DNA of 64,000 bases from Flavobacterium palustre (GCF_014639535.1 NZ_BMGA01000003.1:1-64000), one strand, 5' to 3'; shown: positions 1 through 8,844, counted from the stretch's first letter. Translations and numbers: made by a program. The notes: a model not told the origin generated them from the letters alone.

Positions 1-666
1 AACATAACAGTTACTGATAATAATGCTGTTGTAAGCGGTGGTCCGATTGCATCTCTTGCTCCTGGAGCAACCGATACAACTACTTTCTCTGCATCTCATA
101 CAATTACCCAAAATGACATCAATAATGGATTTGTGTACAACTTGGCTTTGGCAACTGCCAAAGATCCTAAAGGAAATGACGTAACAGATACTTCTTCTGA
201 TCCTACTCCTTGTACAACCTGTCCGGTTGATCCTGAATGTACTGATTGTACGATTACTGAATTGAATCAATCACCGGCTATTACTATCACTAAAGATGGA
301 TTTTATACAGATACAAATCAGGATGGTAAAACCAATGTGGGAGATACTGTTGCTTACAAATTTGTTATCACAAATACTGGAAATGTGACTTTAACCAACA
401 TAACAGTTACTGATAATAATGCTGTTGTAAGCGGTGGTTCGATTGCATCTCTTGCTCCTGGGGCAACTGATACAACTACTTTCTCTGCATCTCATACAAT
501 TACTCAAAATGATATCAATATTGGATTTGTGTACAACTTGGCTTTGGCTACTGCCAAAGATCCTAAAGGGAATGACGTAACAGATACTTCCTCTGACCCT
601 ACTCCTTGTACAACTTGTCCGGTTGATCCGGAATGCACTGATTGTACTATAACTGAATTGAATCAA
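1..666. repeat. Tandem coding repeat, 396-bp period
   Basis: Bases 1-270 and 397-666 are about 95% identical by eye at an exact offset of 396 bp (132 codons). Most differences are silent. The near-identity points to recent duplication or gene conversion, and copy number probably varies between strains. The repeat continues past the left edge of the window. Confidence 0.9.
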
Positions 667-1725
667 TCACCAAGTATAGCCTTAGTAAAAACAGCTGTTT
701 TTAGCGATACTAATAATGATGGTTATGCTCAGGCAGGTGAAAAAATCAATTATGCCTTTACAGTCACTAATACCGGAAACGTAACAATAAGTAATATTAT
801 TATCACCGACCCATTAGTAGGATTGGTATTAGCTGGAAATCCAATAGCAACATTAGCTCCGGCTGCCAGCAATAATGCTATTACCGGAATTTATACATTA
901 ACACAAGCTGATATCGATGCAGGCAGAGTAACCAACTCGGCTTTGGTTACCGGAAAAGATCCTAAGAACAACAACGTAACTGATACCTCAGGAACAACTA
1001 TTGATAACAATACACCAACAGTTATAACACTCCCTCAAAACCCGGGATTAAGTGTTGACAAAACAGCTGTGGTCATCAGTCGTGGTAGCGAAAGTGAGGT
1101 TTACAGTTTTATTGATGATGTTATCAACTACACTATAAGTGTGACTAATACGGGCAATGTTACTATTAATAATATTATCGTTAAAGATCCATTGACCGGA
1201 TTAGACACCACAAGTCAAAGTTTTAGCCTTGCTCCTGGAGAATCTAAAGATTTTTCTCAAAGTTATACTATAACATTAAACGATATGAGAGCAGATAGTG
1301 TTACTAATACAGCCACAGCCAACGGACAAACTCCTAACAATAGTCCAATAAGTGCCGAAGATAGCGTGGTTGTTGAAAAAGCTCAAGTTTTAGGTTGTGG
1401 CACTATAGTAGTTCACAATGCTTTTACTCCTAATGGAGATACTTTCAACGAAATATTTAAAATTGATAACATTGAAGATACACTTTGTTACCCTGAAAAC
1501 TCTGTAGAAATTTACAACAGATGGGGAGTATTGGTATATGAAGCCAGAGGATACAACAATCAGGATGTATCATTCAAAGGGGTCTCTGAAGGCAGAGTTA
1601 CAGTAGACAAATCAGCTGGATTACCTACCGGAACTTACTTCTACATCCTGAACTATACCGCTGTAGATTTACAAGGAGAAAATATCGCTAAAAGAGAACA
1701 AGGATACCTATATCTTTCCAGATAA
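1..1725 (+). CDS. Adhesin-like protein with DUF11-type repeats and gliding-motility C-terminal domain (5' truncated)
   Basis: The reading frame is open from base 1, so the true start lies upstream of the window. The visible 574 residues are four DUF11-type beta-sandwich repeats, each with a TNTGNVT-like core. The first two are almost identical 132-residue units that end in a Cys-rich linker (CTTCPVDPECTDC). The third and fourth are divergent. The last ~110 residues begin at NAFTPNGD, contain VEIYNRWGVLVYEA and end in GYLYLSR; this is the gliding-motility-associated C-terminal domain that directs cargo to the type IX secretion system. A PorP/SprF gene follows after a 63-bp gap, the usual arrangement for this class. 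The protein is inferred to be surface-exposed or secreted and to work in adhesion or gliding. The ligand cannot be told from sequence. Confidence 0.88.
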   Translation, partial: NITVTDNNAVVSGGPIASLAPGATDTTTFSASHTITQNDINNGFVYNLALATAKDPKGNDVTDTSSDPTPCTTCPVDPECTDCTITELNQSPAITITKDGFYTDTNQDGKTNVGDTVAYKFVITNTGNVTLTNITVTDNNAVVSGGSIASLAPGATDTTTFSASHTITQNDINIGFVYNLALATAKDPKGNDVTDTSSDPTPCTTCPVDPECTDCTITELNQSPSIALVKTAVFSDTNNDGYAQAGEKINYAFTVTNTGNVTISNIIITDPLVGLVLAGNPIATLAPAASNNAITGIYTLTQADIDAGRVTNSALVTGKDPKNNNVTDTSGTTIDNNTPTVITLPQNPGLSVDKTAVVISRGSESEVYSFIDDVINYTISVTNTGNVTINNIIVKDPLTGLDTTSQSFSLAPGESKDFSQSYTITLNDMRADSVTNTATANGQTPNNSPISAEDSVVVEKAQVLGCGTIVVHNAFTPNGDTFNEIFKIDNIEDTLCYPENSVEIYNRWGVLVYEARGYNNQDVSFKGVSEGRVTVDKSAGLPTGTYFYILNYTAVDLQGENIAKREQGYLYLSR

Positions 1726-1743
1726 AAAAAACTCAAATCTAAC

Positions 1744-1771
1744 ACCAGAGGTTTTAATAAAAACCTCTGGT
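1744..1771 (+). other. Intergenic stem-loop between adhesin and porP/sprF
   Basis: A perfect 12-bp stem (ACCAGAGGTTTT / AAAACCTCTGGT) with an AATA loop. No T tract follows it, so it looks more like an mRNA-processing or partial-attenuation hairpin between two cotranscribed genes than a full terminator. Confidence 0.6.
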
Positions 1772-1788
1772 TATAAAACTTAAGTCCG

Positions 1789-2700
1789 ATGAAAACAAAA
1801 TTACTACTAATCAGTTTGATGTTTACAGCAGTGATAAGTTATGCACAACAGGATGCACAATTTACACAATACATGTACAACACTATAAATGTAAATCCGG
1901 CTTATGCCGGTTCGAGAGGGGCAATGAGTATATTTGCCTTACATCGCACCCAATGGATTGGATTAGACGGAGCTCCTACAACTAATGCAGTTTCTATCAA
2001 CACACCTTTTAACAATAGTAGATTAGGCTTAGGTGTATCCATTATCAATGATAAAATTGGCCCAACGACAGAAAACACATTATCAGCCGATTTATCATAT
2101 ACCATTCCTACTTCTGAAACTGTAAAACTATCTTTTGGGATTAAAGCTACAGCCAATTTATTTGATTTAGATCCTAATAAACTAAATCCTGAAAACAGTG
2201 GCGATCCTAAATTACAAGGGTTCAACAATAGATTTACACCTAATATTGGAGCTGGAGTTTACCTTCACTCTGACAAAGCTTATGTAGGTTTATCAATACC
2301 TAACTTTATTGAATCAAATCGCTACGATGATAATGATGTGGCGCTCTTTAAAGAAAAAATGACTTACTATTTAATTGCTGGTTATGTTATGGATTTAAGT
2401 TACAACCTTAAATTCAAACCTGCTTTGTTGACAAAAATGGTTCAAGGCTCCCCTTTACAGGTCGATGTTTCGGGTAATTTTATGTTTTTTGACAAATTAA
2501 CCGCCGGTATTGCCTACCGCTGGAGTGCTTCAGTAAGTGCTCTGGTTGGATTTCAAATATCCGACGCTATGTATGTTGGTTATGGATATGATTTAGAAAC
2601 AACCAAATTAGATAATTACAATTCAGGCTCACATGAGATTTTCTTGCGATACGAAATTTTCAAAAACAATAAAAAAATTACAACTCCAAGATTTTTTTAA
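1789..2700 (+). CDS. PorP/SprF family type IX secretion membrane protein
   Basis: 303 residues with a signal peptide (MKTKLLLISLMFTAVISYAQ), directly followed by the family hallmark QDAQFTQYMYNTINVNPAYAGS. The rest is a string of amphipathic beta-strands ending in an aromatic residue (RFF), as in outer-membrane barrels. In Flavobacterium johnsoniae SprF is needed for surface delivery of the adhesin SprB, and PorP-like proteins often pair with one particular adhesin. Here the partner is the adhesin directly upstream. The family call is firm; the pairing is inferred from adjacency. Confidence 0.9.
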   Translation: MKTKLLLISLMFTAVISYAQQDAQFTQYMYNTINVNPAYAGSRGAMSIFALHRTQWIGLDGAPTTNAVSINTPFNNSRLGLGVSIINDKIGPTTENTLSADLSYTIPTSETVKLSFGIKATANLFDLDPNKLNPENSGDPKLQGFNNRFTPNIGAGVYLHSDKAYVGLSIPNFIESNRYDDNDVALFKEKMTYYLIAGYVMDLSYNLKFKPALLTKMVQGSPLQVDVSGNFMFFDKLTAGIAYRWSASVSALVGFQISDAMYVGYGYDLETTKLDNYNSGSHEIFLRYEIFKNNKKITTPRFF

Positions 2701-2776
2701 AGACATATTTAAGTGTCTAAAAAAATGTGAACTCTCAACTTAGTCTGAAATGATTTAAGTAAAAAATGATGAAATC

Positions 2777-3508
2777 ATGACACTTTCAAAAACAATTATT
2801 ATAGAGAATATTATTTTTCTTTACTTAATAATAGCAAGTGTTTTTTCATGCCCTATTTATTCACAAAAAATAAATGCATCTGTTGCCAAAATAAAAGATA
2901 CTATAACAAAATCTTCAACAGACTCAGCAACAATATCTAATTTAGTAAAAACTGTAATATCCTATAAAGTAGTAGAAAAAATCAATATGACATTTGGTGG
3001 TTACACCGTTACCTATGTAGTTTCTGATATAAGTTTAATTAACACAACCGATTTAGGACCAAACAATACCAGAATTGTAACTCCTATTTTTGATATAAAA
3101 AGACAAAATATTAAGACAATAAAAAGACCTGTAATCGACTCATTGAATCTAATGCCTGTAAATTTTGATTCAAATATAACCGTAAATTTTGATATACCTG
3201 AAAAACCTGTATTTGAAGAGATAGATATAAGTAACGGTACTGAATATATTGACATTGTAAAAACCTATGAAAGAGTTGTTGACAAAGGATTCAAATCGAT
3301 AGAAATGTTAAAAAGAATAGCAAACGCATATTATTTCGACAATAAATTAGACAAAGCAGCTAAGTACTATCAGGATCTTTTTAATATGACCACTGATTTA
3401 GAACCTGAATATTATTTTAGATATGCCAAATCTTTAAAATTTATTAATAAACAAGACAAAGCCAATGAAATGATGAAAATATTCAATCAAAAAAACAATG
3501 GTTTATAA
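2777..3508 (+). CDS. Secreted protein with a PorE/SprE-like TPR segment at the C-terminus
   Basis: 243 residues. The N-terminus is hydrophobic and ends SVFSCPIYSQ, resembling the signal peptides of the two following genes. Residues ~30-155 match no family I recognise (rich in Thr, Ile and Asn). The last ~85 residues (from YIDIVKTYERVVDKGF, through NAYYFDNKLDKAAKYYQDLF, to DKANEMMKIFNQKNN) are a TPR-like unit closely matching residues ~37-110 of the OmpA-family protein at 3979. It is one of three short satellites of that TPR region. It may be a periplasmic accessory to the OmpA protein or a duplication by-product. Function unknown. Confidence 0.7.
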   Translation: MTLSKTIIIENIIFLYLIIASVFSCPIYSQKINASVAKIKDTITKSSTDSATISNLVKTVISYKVVEKINMTFGGYTVTYVVSDISLINTTDLGPNNTRIVTPIFDIKRQNIKTIKRPVIDSLNLMPVNFDSNITVNFDIPEKPVFEEIDISNGTEYIDIVKTYERVVDKGFKSIEMLKRIANAYYFDNKLDKAAKYYQDLFNMTTDLEPEYYFRYAKSLKFINKQDKANEMMKIFNQKNNGL

Positions 3509-3548
3509 CTAATTGACATGAAAAGACAAGAATTAAAACCCAATTATT

Positions 3549-3944
3549 ATGAAAAATTATTTAACTGTTTACATGATAATAATAAGTGTTTTTTCATGTA
3601 CTATTTATTCCCAAAATGAAAAAACAATAAATATACCCGATAAAAATAAAGTTGGCTATTCTGACATAGATCCTTTAAAAACCTATGAAAGAGTAATCGA
3701 AAAAGGATACAAATCAGCCGATATGCTAAAAAAAATAGGAAATGCCTATTATTTTAAAGAAGAACTGGACAAAGCGGCTAAATGGTATAAAGAATTGTTT
3801 TCCTTGAGTACCATTACTGATTTAGAACCTGAATATTATTTTAGATACGCCCGATCATTAAAATCTATTAATCAAAATGATGAAGCCAACGAAATGATGA
3901 AAATATTCAATCAAAAAAATGAGGCAAATACCGAAAAAAATTAA
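3549..3944 (+). CDS. Short secreted TPR protein, paralogue of the OmpA protein N-terminus
   Basis: 131 residues: signal peptide (to SVFSCTIYSQ), then one TPR-like block (KTYERVIEKGYKSADMLKK, NAYYFKEELDKAAKWYKELF, EYYFRYARSLKSI, ANEMMKIFNQKN). It stops where the neighbouring OmpA protein continues into PD40 repeats. It lies 41 bp after the previous satellite and 35 bp before the OmpA start. The intact frame and signal peptide argue that it is expressed rather than decaying. Possible small periplasmic partner; function unknown. Confidence 0.75.
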   Translation: MKNYLTVYMIIISVFSCTIYSQNEKTINIPDKNKVGYSDIDPLKTYERVIEKGYKSADMLKKIGNAYYFKEELDKAAKWYKELFSLSTITDLEPEYYFRYARSLKSINQNDEANEMMKIFNQKNEANTEKN

Positions 3945-3978
3945 AACTCCAAAATCCATCCTTCTAAAAACAAATATT

Positions 3979-5916
3979 ATGAAAAAAAATATACTCCTTT
4001 GCGTAGCTATAGTAAGTGTTTTTTCATTCAACATTTATTCTCAGAAAGCTAGTCTGGCATCAGCTGACAAAAAATATGACAGCTATGCCTATATTAATGC
4101 TATTAAAACTTATGAAAGAGTTGTCGAAAAAGGATACAAATCGGCAATACTGTTCCAGAAGTTAGGAAATGCTTATTATTTTAATGCCGAACTGGACAAA
4201 GCGGCTAAATGGTATGGCGAATTATTTGCCATGACTACTGATTTAGAACCTGAATATTATTTCCGCTATTCGCAATCTTTGCGTTCCATTGGCGAAAATG
4301 ATAAAGCCAATGAGATGATGAATCAATTCACTCAATTATCAAACAATGACAACAGAGGGCAATTATTCAAAAAAAATCAGAATTATCTCGATGCAATAAA
4401 AGAGAATTCAGGACGGTACAAAATTGAAAATGCCGGAATCAATTCTAAATATTCCGATTACGGAACAACAATACATGACAACAAAATTTATTTTGCAACC
4501 GCCAGAGATACCGGAAGTTTAGGTCATCGAAAACATTCATGGACTGACCAGTTTTTTACTAATATATACACCGCCGATTTAGGAGATGAAATGACTGCGG
4601 GAAATCCTAAAAAATTCAATCGGTCTATCAATACTAAATTTCACGAAGCTACACCTGCTTTTACAAAAGACGGAAACACAATGTATTTTACCCGTAACAA
4701 CTATCTCGAAGGAAAAAAAGGAAAAGACGGAAACAACGTTAATCTGGTAAAAATATACAAATCCACTTTAGTCGATGGAAAATGGACTAAAACAAGCGAA
4801 TTGCCTTTTAGCAGTGATAATTACAGCACGGCTCATCCTACATTAAGTCCTGACGAAAAAACATTGTATTTTGCTTCGGATATGCCAGGAACATTAGGTC
4901 AGTCGGATATATTTAAGGTTAAAATAAACGAAGATGGGAGTTTTGGAAATCCTGAAAATCTAGGAAATGGAATCAATACTGCCGGACGTGAAACCTTCCC
5001 ACATATAAACGATGAAAACGAACTCTATTTTGCTTCAGACGGACATCCGGGACTGGGTGGTTTAGATATTTTTGTTTCAAAACTAAACCCCAACGGTACG
5101 TTTAATGAAGTTCAAAATATAGGTGCCGACGCCAATTCGCCAAAAGATGATTTTGCTTATGTAATTGATACAAAATCCCGAAGAGGTTTTCTAAGTTCAA
5201 ATAGAGATGGCGGTCAGGGATTTGACGACATCTACAACTTTTTAGAAACCAAAAGACTTATTTGTGAACAGTTACTATATGGTGAAATCACAGATATAGA
5301 AACTAAAATACTATTGCCTGACACAAAACTAAGTTTGTTTGACAGTCAATTTAATCTGATTAGCACCACAACTTCTGACGAAAAAGGAAACTACTCATTT
5401 GCTGTAGAATGCGGAAAAAAATATAGTGTGAGAGCCGAAAAAGAAGATTATACCACTATTGAAGAAAAAGTTACTATTGCAAAAGAAAATGGAAAAACAC
5501 ATTTCCCTCTTGCGCTGGAAAAAGCAAAATGCAAAGTAACTGTGGGTGATGATTTAGGTAAATGTTTTGGTATCAAAATGATTTATTTTGATTTTGATAA
5601 ATCAGATATTCGTGTGGAGGCTGCCATAGACCTTGAAAAAATACTGGATGTTATGAACGAATATCCAAAAATGAAACTTGACATCCGTTCACATACTGAT
5701 AGCCGTGGTTCTTTTAAATACAATGAATCTTTATCAGACAGAAGAGCTAAATCCACCATTGCCTGGCTGATTAAAAACGGAATCAATCCTAACCGATTAA
5801 TTGGAAAAGGATATGGTGAAGGCCAATTGGTAAACCAATGTTCTGACGGAGTAAAATGTACTGAAGAAGAACACCAAATGAATCGTAGAAGCGAATTTAT
5901 TATCACAGCACTTTGA
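3979..5916 (+). CDS. PorE/SprE-like OmpA-family protein (TPR, PD40 repeats, CarboxypepD-reg, OmpA domain)
   Basis: 645 residues. I start it at MKKNILLCVAIVSVFSFNIYSQ, which gives a clean signal peptide; an in-frame ATG 60 bp upstream would spoil it and overlap the previous gene. Order of parts: TPR ~37-110; PD40/WD40-like blades ~165-405 (LSPDEKTLYFASD, INDENELYFASDGHPGLGGLDIF, RRGFLSSNRDGGQGFDDIY); a carboxypeptidase-regulatory-like fold ~425-505; an OmpA peptidoglycan-binding domain ~535-645 (YFDFDKSDIR, RSHTDSRGS, SDRRA). PorE-type proteins with this architecture anchor type IX secretion or gliding parts to peptidoglycan, and copies next to PorP/SprF genes are common. A dedicated partner for the upstream adhesin/PorP pair is inferred. 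It is probably not the core PorE. Confidence 0.85.
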   Translation: MKKNILLCVAIVSVFSFNIYSQKASLASADKKYDSYAYINAIKTYERVVEKGYKSAILFQKLGNAYYFNAELDKAAKWYGELFAMTTDLEPEYYFRYSQSLRSIGENDKANEMMNQFTQLSNNDNRGQLFKKNQNYLDAIKENSGRYKIENAGINSKYSDYGTTIHDNKIYFATARDTGSLGHRKHSWTDQFFTNIYTADLGDEMTAGNPKKFNRSINTKFHEATPAFTKDGNTMYFTRNNYLEGKKGKDGNNVNLVKIYKSTLVDGKWTKTSELPFSSDNYSTAHPTLSPDEKTLYFASDMPGTLGQSDIFKVKINEDGSFGNPENLGNGINTAGRETFPHINDENELYFASDGHPGLGGLDIFVSKLNPNGTFNEVQNIGADANSPKDDFAYVIDTKSRRGFLSSNRDGGQGFDDIYNFLETKRLICEQLLYGEITDIETKILLPDTKLSLFDSQFNLISTTTSDEKGNYSFAVECGKKYSVRAEKEDYTTIEEKVTIAKENGKTHFPLALEKAKCKVTVGDDLGKCFGIKMIYFDFDKSDIRVEAAIDLEKILDVMNEYPKMKLDIRSHTDSRGSFKYNESLSDRRAKSTIAWLIKNGINPNRLIGKGYGEGQLVNQCSDGVKCTEEEHQMNRRSEFIITAL

Positions 5917-6154
5917 TACTAATTAAAATGTATTGAGTATTATTTTAGAAAAAAAGAACAAAATAGTTGTACTAAAAGGAACACAAATTATAACTATTCT
6001 ACTAATAATACTTAAAAAACAGCTCTTTTTTATTAAATATATAGATATTTCTATTAAATTTAAAGCCTTATAATTATACAAAAATTATCAATACAATAAT
6101 TTTTATGTAAAAAAACAACAGTGTTATGACAAAAAAACCACATAAACTTATAAT

Positions 6155-6538
6155 ATGAAAATACCCCAAATCTATTTTTTTATTTTAGTCAGTTTAGTAT
6201 CATACAATGGATTTGCTCAAAATCCAAAAGTGTATATTACTGAGAGGGTTGGCGAAAGTTATGCTTATGTAAATGTTACAAAAACATACGAAAGAGTAGC
6301 TGAAAAAGGATATAAATCTATTGATTTATTCCAAAAATTAGGCAATGCTTTTTATACTGATTTGAATATGGGAAAAGCTGCTAAATGGTACGGTGAATTA
6401 TTTGCAATGACTACCGATTTAGATGCAATATATTATGATCAATATGCAAAATCATTATACGCTATCGGTGAAAATGAAAAGGCCAATTATATCATGGCAC
6501 AATTAAAACAAAAAGTAAACACAATCAAAAACAAATAA
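6155..6538 (+). CDS. Short secreted TPR protein, third paralogue of the OmpA protein N-terminus
   Basis: 127 residues: signal peptide ending NGFAQ, then the same TPR block as the two genes before the OmpA gene (KTYERVAEKGYKSIDLFQK, NAFYTDLNMGKAAKWYGELF, ENEKANYIMAQLKQK). It is more diverged than the other copies and separated from the OmpA gene by 238 bp of very AT-rich DNA in which I see no gene. A strong terminator follows, closing the cluster. Function unknown. Confidence 0.72.
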   Translation: MKIPQIYFFILVSLVSYNGFAQNPKVYITERVGESYAYVNVTKTYERVAEKGYKSIDLFQKLGNAFYTDLNMGKAAKWYGELFAMTTDLDAIYYDQYAKSLYAIGENEKANYIMAQLKQKVNTIKNK

Positions 6539-6566
6539 CGAAAACCAGTTTTTTCTAACCACAAGA

Positions 6567-6602
6567 AACAGTTGTAAAATCATTTACAACTGTTTTTTTT
6601 TA
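6567..6602 (+). terminator. Rho-independent terminator after the PorP/OmpA/TPR cluster
   Basis: A 12-bp perfect stem (AACAGTTGTAAA / TTTACAACTGTT) with an ATCA loop, followed by a T run. Confidence 0.85.
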
Positions 6603-6633
6603 TTATTAGCCGTCATAAAACCAAGTTCATAAA

Positions 6634-6670
6634 CAAAAAAAAGAGACTGTTTCAAATAAAACAGCCTCTT
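6634..6670 (-). terminator. Terminator for the CAP lipoprotein gene
   Basis: Read on the minus strand: AAGAGGCTGTTT, short loop, AAACAGTCTCTT (one G-T pair), then a long T run. It lies 20 bp past the stop of the minus-strand gene. Confidence 0.8.
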
Positions 6671-6690
6671 CAATACAAACTCAAACTCAA

Positions 6691-7200
6691 TTATATTTTA
6701 GCAAAAATATTAGTATAATATTTTTCACCTGTAACAGAATCCTTTTTAATAGCTAAACCAAAATGAGTAAAATTCCCCACAATATTCACCTTGTGTTTAG
6801 GACTATTGAGCCAGGCATTTAAAACTGATTTTGCCGAATCGTAATTAAACGCAATATTCTCAGCAACTGCTTTAGCTCCTAAAACCTTCATTATATTTTC
6901 TGAACGGGCATAAAAATCATAGTGATTAAAAACCTTATTATTAATCATATAAATATCATGCTCCTCTGATTTGAATGAAATATGATTAATTTTTTCTAAA
7001 CGATTCAGTCCTATACTAGCCCGATAATCATTAATTAAATCCATAGTTTCTAATTCAGCAAGATTGTAAGTGTAATTTAAAACTAATTCAGGTTTAACTA
7101 TAGCACTTAAATTCTCCGCTTCCGTATTATCAGATGAACAGGAATTTAACATAAACAAAGCTAAAAACAGCATTGTTTTAGGTAATAAATTTAATTTCAT
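6691..7200 (-). CDS. CAP-domain (SCP/PR1-like) lipoprotein
   Basis: 169 residues. The lipobox LNSC near residue 21 is followed by Ser/Asp, so it is predicted to be an outer-membrane or surface lipoprotein. The CAP domain covers residues ~55-169: ETMDLINDYRASIGLNRL, HISFKSEEH, AENIAFNYDSAKSVLNAWLNSPKHKVNIVGNFTH (split for display), YYTNIFAKI. The NAWLNSPKHxxNI and final YYTNIFAK motifs are family hallmarks. The role of bacterial CAP proteins is mostly unknown. Its tandem paralogue lies 320 bp upstream on the same strand. Confidence 0.85.
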   Translation of the reverse strand: MKLNLLPKTMLFLALFMLNSCSSDNTEAENLSAIVKPELVLNYTYNLAELETMDLINDYRASIGLNRLEKINHISFKSEEHDIYMINNKVFNHYDFYARSENIMKVLGAKAVAENIAFNYDSAKSVLNAWLNSPKHKVNIVGNFTHFGLAIKKDSVTGEKYYTNIFAKI

Positions 7201-7245
7201 TCAATTTAAGTTGGTTGGTTTTGTGGTATTCTTTTTTGGTTGCGC

Positions 7246-7253
7246 CAAACATA
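7246..7253 (-). promoter_or_regulatory. -7 box of the first CAP lipoprotein gene
   Basis: Minus-strand TATGTTTG fits the Bacteroidota -7 consensus TAnnTTTG, 45 bp before the ATG. The paralogous gene has the identical box. Confidence 0.5.
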
Positions 7254-7395
7254 CAAAGTTTATTCATCTCAATTTCAAAATAACTCAAAATCAAGTGTAA
7301 TTTTAACATTAATTAAATGTTACCAATAATTTTTCTTACGGGACAAAATGCAAGCAATAAAAAACTAGCTTTCAATTTCTTACGAAAAAAGAAAC

Positions 7396-7434
7396 AAAAA
7401 AAAGAGGCTGCAATTGGGGATTTGCAACCTCTTT
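7396..7434 (-). terminator. Terminator downstream of the second CAP lipoprotein gene
   Basis: Minus-strand stem AAAGAGGTTGCAA / TTGCAGCCTCTTT with a T run. The 320-bp gap 7201-7520 also holds a second hairpin nearer the stop (~7442-7489; AAAGAGAAT / ATTCTCTTT, extended by TAATAC / GTATTA) and the -7 box of the first CAP gene. I see no gene in the gap. Confidence 0.75.
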
Positions 7435-7520
7435 AATTTTTTTAATACCGAAAGAGAATCGATTTGGGGAAAAATTCTCTTTAGTATTAAATAATTAGTA
7501 TAAATAAAAAACCAAAAAAA

Positions 7521-8024
7521 TTAAATTTTAGCAAAAATATTAGTGTAATATTTCTTTCCAGTTGTTTGGTTAGAACGAATAGAAATTCCAAAATGAGTAT
7601 AATTACCTTCAATATTTTTCTTATGTGCCGGACTATTCAACCAGGCATTAAGAGCAGATTGAGGAGTGTTATAATTATAAGCAATATTCTCTCCAACTGT
7701 TTTTGCTCCTAACACTTTCATGATATTAGTAGAACGATCTACAAAACCATCATGACTTACTACATTATTATCAATCATATAATAATCATGTTCTTCTGAC
7801 TTAAATGAAATATGATTAATAATCTCTAATGGATTCAAACCAATACTTACTCTGTAATCATTAATCAATTTCATAGTTTCTAACTCAGTTGCACTATAGT
7901 CATAATTCTCTACAATTACAGCAGAAGTTGAATCAGCTGTTACTTCTGATGAATCTGATGAACAAGAATTCATTGTAAATATTACTGTTAAAAGCAACAT
8001 TAATTTGAGTAAATTTACTTTCAT
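7521..8024 (-). CDS. CAP-domain (SCP/PR1-like) lipoprotein, tandem paralogue
   Basis: 167 residues, with the same layout as its neighbour: lipobox MNSC near residue 20, Ser-rich linker, then a CAP domain (LINDYRVSIGLNPLEIINH, SEEHDYYMIDNNVVSHDGF, ENIAYNYNTPQSALNAWLNS, YYTNIFAKI). It differs from the neighbour mainly in the linker. It has HDGF where the neighbour has HYDF at a position usually near the CAP cavity, so the two may differ in ligand. Confidence 0.85.
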   Translation of the reverse strand: MKVNLLKLMLLLTVIFTMNSCSSDSSEVTADSTSAVIVENYDYSATELETMKLINDYRVSIGLNPLEIINHISFKSEEHDYYMIDNNVVSHDGFVDRSTNIMKVLGAKTVGENIAYNYNTPQSALNAWLNSPAHKKNIEGNYTHFGISIRSNQTTGKKYYTNIFAKI

Positions 8025-8101
8025 AAGCTAGTAGTTTAAGTTTAAAGTAGATTGTGGGGCAAACTCTTTAAATGTGTTAGTTTGTGTTCTTATTTCTTAT
8101 T

Positions 8102-8109
8102 CAAACATA
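8102..8109 (-). promoter_or_regulatory. -7 box of the second CAP lipoprotein gene
   Basis: Minus-strand TATGTTTG, 77 bp before the ATG, with a minus-strand TTG (plus 8131-8133) 21 bp further upstream as a possible -33 element. Confidence 0.5.
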
Positions 8110-8187
8110 CAACACTTTATCGGTAAACTACAAAAAAAATCGATGAAATACATCTTTTTTACTTAAAAAAGAAATTTTTCTTACATA

Positions 8188-8844
8188 TTAAGGCGATAAT
8201 CGTTCTTTTTTCCATGAATAATCTTCCTGCACAGAATAACGAATTCGATCATGCAAACGATTAGCTCTTCCCTGCCAAAATTCAACTTCCACAGGACGAA
8301 CAAGATAGCCTCCCCAATGTTTCGGTCTCGGAATTACCATACTTTCAAATTCACTTTCCAGCTGTTTTAAATTTTCTTCCAAAAAATCACGGGACGGAAT
8401 CACTTCACTTTGATTAGATACTACCGCTCCCAGCTTGCTTCCTTCTGGTCTAGAATCAAAATAATTATCAGAAATAATTTCCGAAGTCTTTTCGGCAATT
8501 CCCTTGATGATTACCTGACGCTCCGTATTATGCCAAAAAAAGGAAAGACAAACATGCGGATTCTGTTCAATAGCCTTTCCTTTTTCCGAATTATAATTAG
8601 TGTAAAAAATAAAACCTTCTTCATTGTATTTTTTTAACAACACTACTCTGGCCTTTGGAAAACCATCCAAACCAATTGTAGATACGGTCATAGCGTTAAC
8701 TTCCTCTCCCGAAGCATTGGGACCACCAAAATCTTCTGTCTCGTGAAACCAGCGATGAAAAAGGTTAATAGGATCTTCAGGAATATTGGATTCTAATAAT
8801 TCACTTTTTTCATAAGATCTTCTGTAATGACTTAAATCTTCCAT
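8188..8844 (-). CDS. pdxH: Pyridoxamine 5'-phosphate oxidase
   Basis: 218 residues from MEDLSHYRRSYEKSELLE. This start fits the family length (~215) and leaves a 31-bp gap after rnz; an ATG 57 bp further upstream would overlap rnz. The FMN enzyme oxidises pyridoxamine or pyridoxine 5'-phosphate to pyridoxal 5'-phosphate. Seen motifs: DPINLFHRWF, NAMTVSTIGLDGFPKARVVLLK, FYTNYNSEKGKAIEQNP, FFWHNTERQVIIKG, and the C-terminal VEFWQGRANRLHDRIRY, which carries the substrate-binding Arg and His. Likely cotranscribed with rnz. Confidence 0.95.
   Translation of the reverse strand: MEDLSHYRRSYEKSELLESNIPEDPINLFHRWFHETEDFGGPNASGEEVNAMTVSTIGLDGFPKARVVLLKKYNEEGFIFYTNYNSEKGKAIEQNPHVCLSFFWHNTERQVIIKGIAEKTSEIISDNYFDSRPEGSKLGAVVSNQSEVIPSRDFLEENLKQLESEFESMVIPRPKHWGGYLVRPVEVEFWQGRANRLHDRIRYSVQEDYSWKKERLSP

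Noticed and set aside
391-666. 91-residue minus-strand ORF inside the adhesin repeats
   Set aside because: Antisense shadow of the repeat unit with no coding signature.
3919-3978. Upstream ATG of the OmpA-family gene
   Set aside because: It lies inside the previous gene and would bury the signal peptide at residue 21.
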